Assembly: GCF_964340395.1 (NCBI RefSeq)
Contig: NC_135564.1
Location: forward strand, 12,831,391-12,895,390
DNA: 64,000 nucleotides
Origin: Glandiceps talaboti
Taxonomy: Eukaryota; Hemichordata; Enteropneusta; Spengelidae
Direction of reading: 5' to 3'
A program made the translations under genes and the position numbers. Below the pieces are notes generated by a model. The model was not told the DNA's origin, did no database searches, and worked only from the letters and a program-made list of their open reading frames with translations. Positions within the stretch are counted from its first letter, which is position 1. Each line of letters opens with the position of its first letter. Positions 63,701-64,000 of this stretch are shown in pieces.

Positions 63701-64000
63701 TTTTTGATAACAGACAGATTGTGCCAGGAGTAAGAAGTGAAGAATTGCTGGATAGTTTTACCTTACACAGTGAACATTTTGAAACCAGGTTGACCAACCA
63801 ACCAGCCAACCAACCAACCATCCAACCATCCAACCCTGCTGGTACAAAGACAGTGTAACATTTTGCAGTTGGTGTAGGCCCTACAAACCTAGAGCGCTAT
63901 TTACATTCTAATTGTTACTGAATGGTACAAAATATTGCATATTGACATTTTAGTATGACATTTTGTTACCTTCGACTGGTAAACACACATTTTTTTTTTC
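63701..64000 (+). other. RANBP9: Predicted terminal non-coding exon of RANBP9
   Basis: It follows the predicted 3'UTR intron. An open frame of about 50 codons to TAA at 63856-63858 has no recognisable domain and includes a short (AACC)n run near 63792-63836, so I treat it as untranslated. Confidence 0.4.

Noticed and set aside
63701-63858. Extra coding exon of RANBP9
   Set aside because: The preceding exon ends in the conserved DYLH terminus plus stop, so this frame cannot continue the protein; it is best read as a non-coding terminal exon.

Overview
The window is animal nuclear DNA: AT-rich, with intron-rich genes, GT-AG splice sites, many microsatellites and minisatellites, and many short inverted-repeat (MITE/foldback) elements. 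The two recognisable genes match vertebrate proteins closely (ZNRF-type E3 ligase, RANBP9/10). The compact-to-medium introns, frequent ATGTACAT palindromes, a tRNA-derived SINE and a relic that resembles a RecQ-like helicase suggest a marine invertebrate, perhaps a hemichordate, a cephalochordate or a lophotrochozoan. I cannot fix the species from sequence alone.

Layout, all genes on the + strand. (1) 1-5115: last nine visible coding exons of an SH2 protein whose linker and SH2 segments look STAT-like; it begins before the window. (2) 5116-10000: intergenic, with simple repeats and foldback elements. (3) 10210-22024: a complete four-coding-exon ZNRF1/2-like E3 ubiquitin ligase (204 aa), with a candidate promoter just upstream and an apparent 3'UTR intron. 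(4) About 22540-28900: intergenic, with a foldback element, simple repeats and a short dispersed element. (5) 28910-63145: a complete twelve-coding-exon RANBP9/10 orthologue (619 aa), with a 19.6 kb first intron full of repeats, and also with an apparent 3'UTR intron.

The exon chains were built by hand from reading frame, splice consensus and remembered family sequence. The ZNRF and RANBP9 chains give lengths divisible by three and end on the family C-termini, so they are well supported. Both proteins belong to ubiquitin-ligase biology: ZNRF as a membrane-associated RING E3, RANBP9 as a core part of the CTLH/GID E3 complex.

The most unusual structure is that at least four exon boundaries in the two complete genes lie inside tandem duplications copied into the adjacent intron (ZNRF exon 3 donor, ZNRF stop codon plus donor, RANBP9 exon 3 donor, RANBP9 exon 2 acceptor). 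Two intronic minisatellites also carry a splice-site-like motif in each unit: one 5'-like array in ZNRF intron 1 and one 3'-like array in RANBP9 intron 7. Several inverted-repeat element families have more than one member here, and one ~93 bp dispersed element has an unusually well conserved core.
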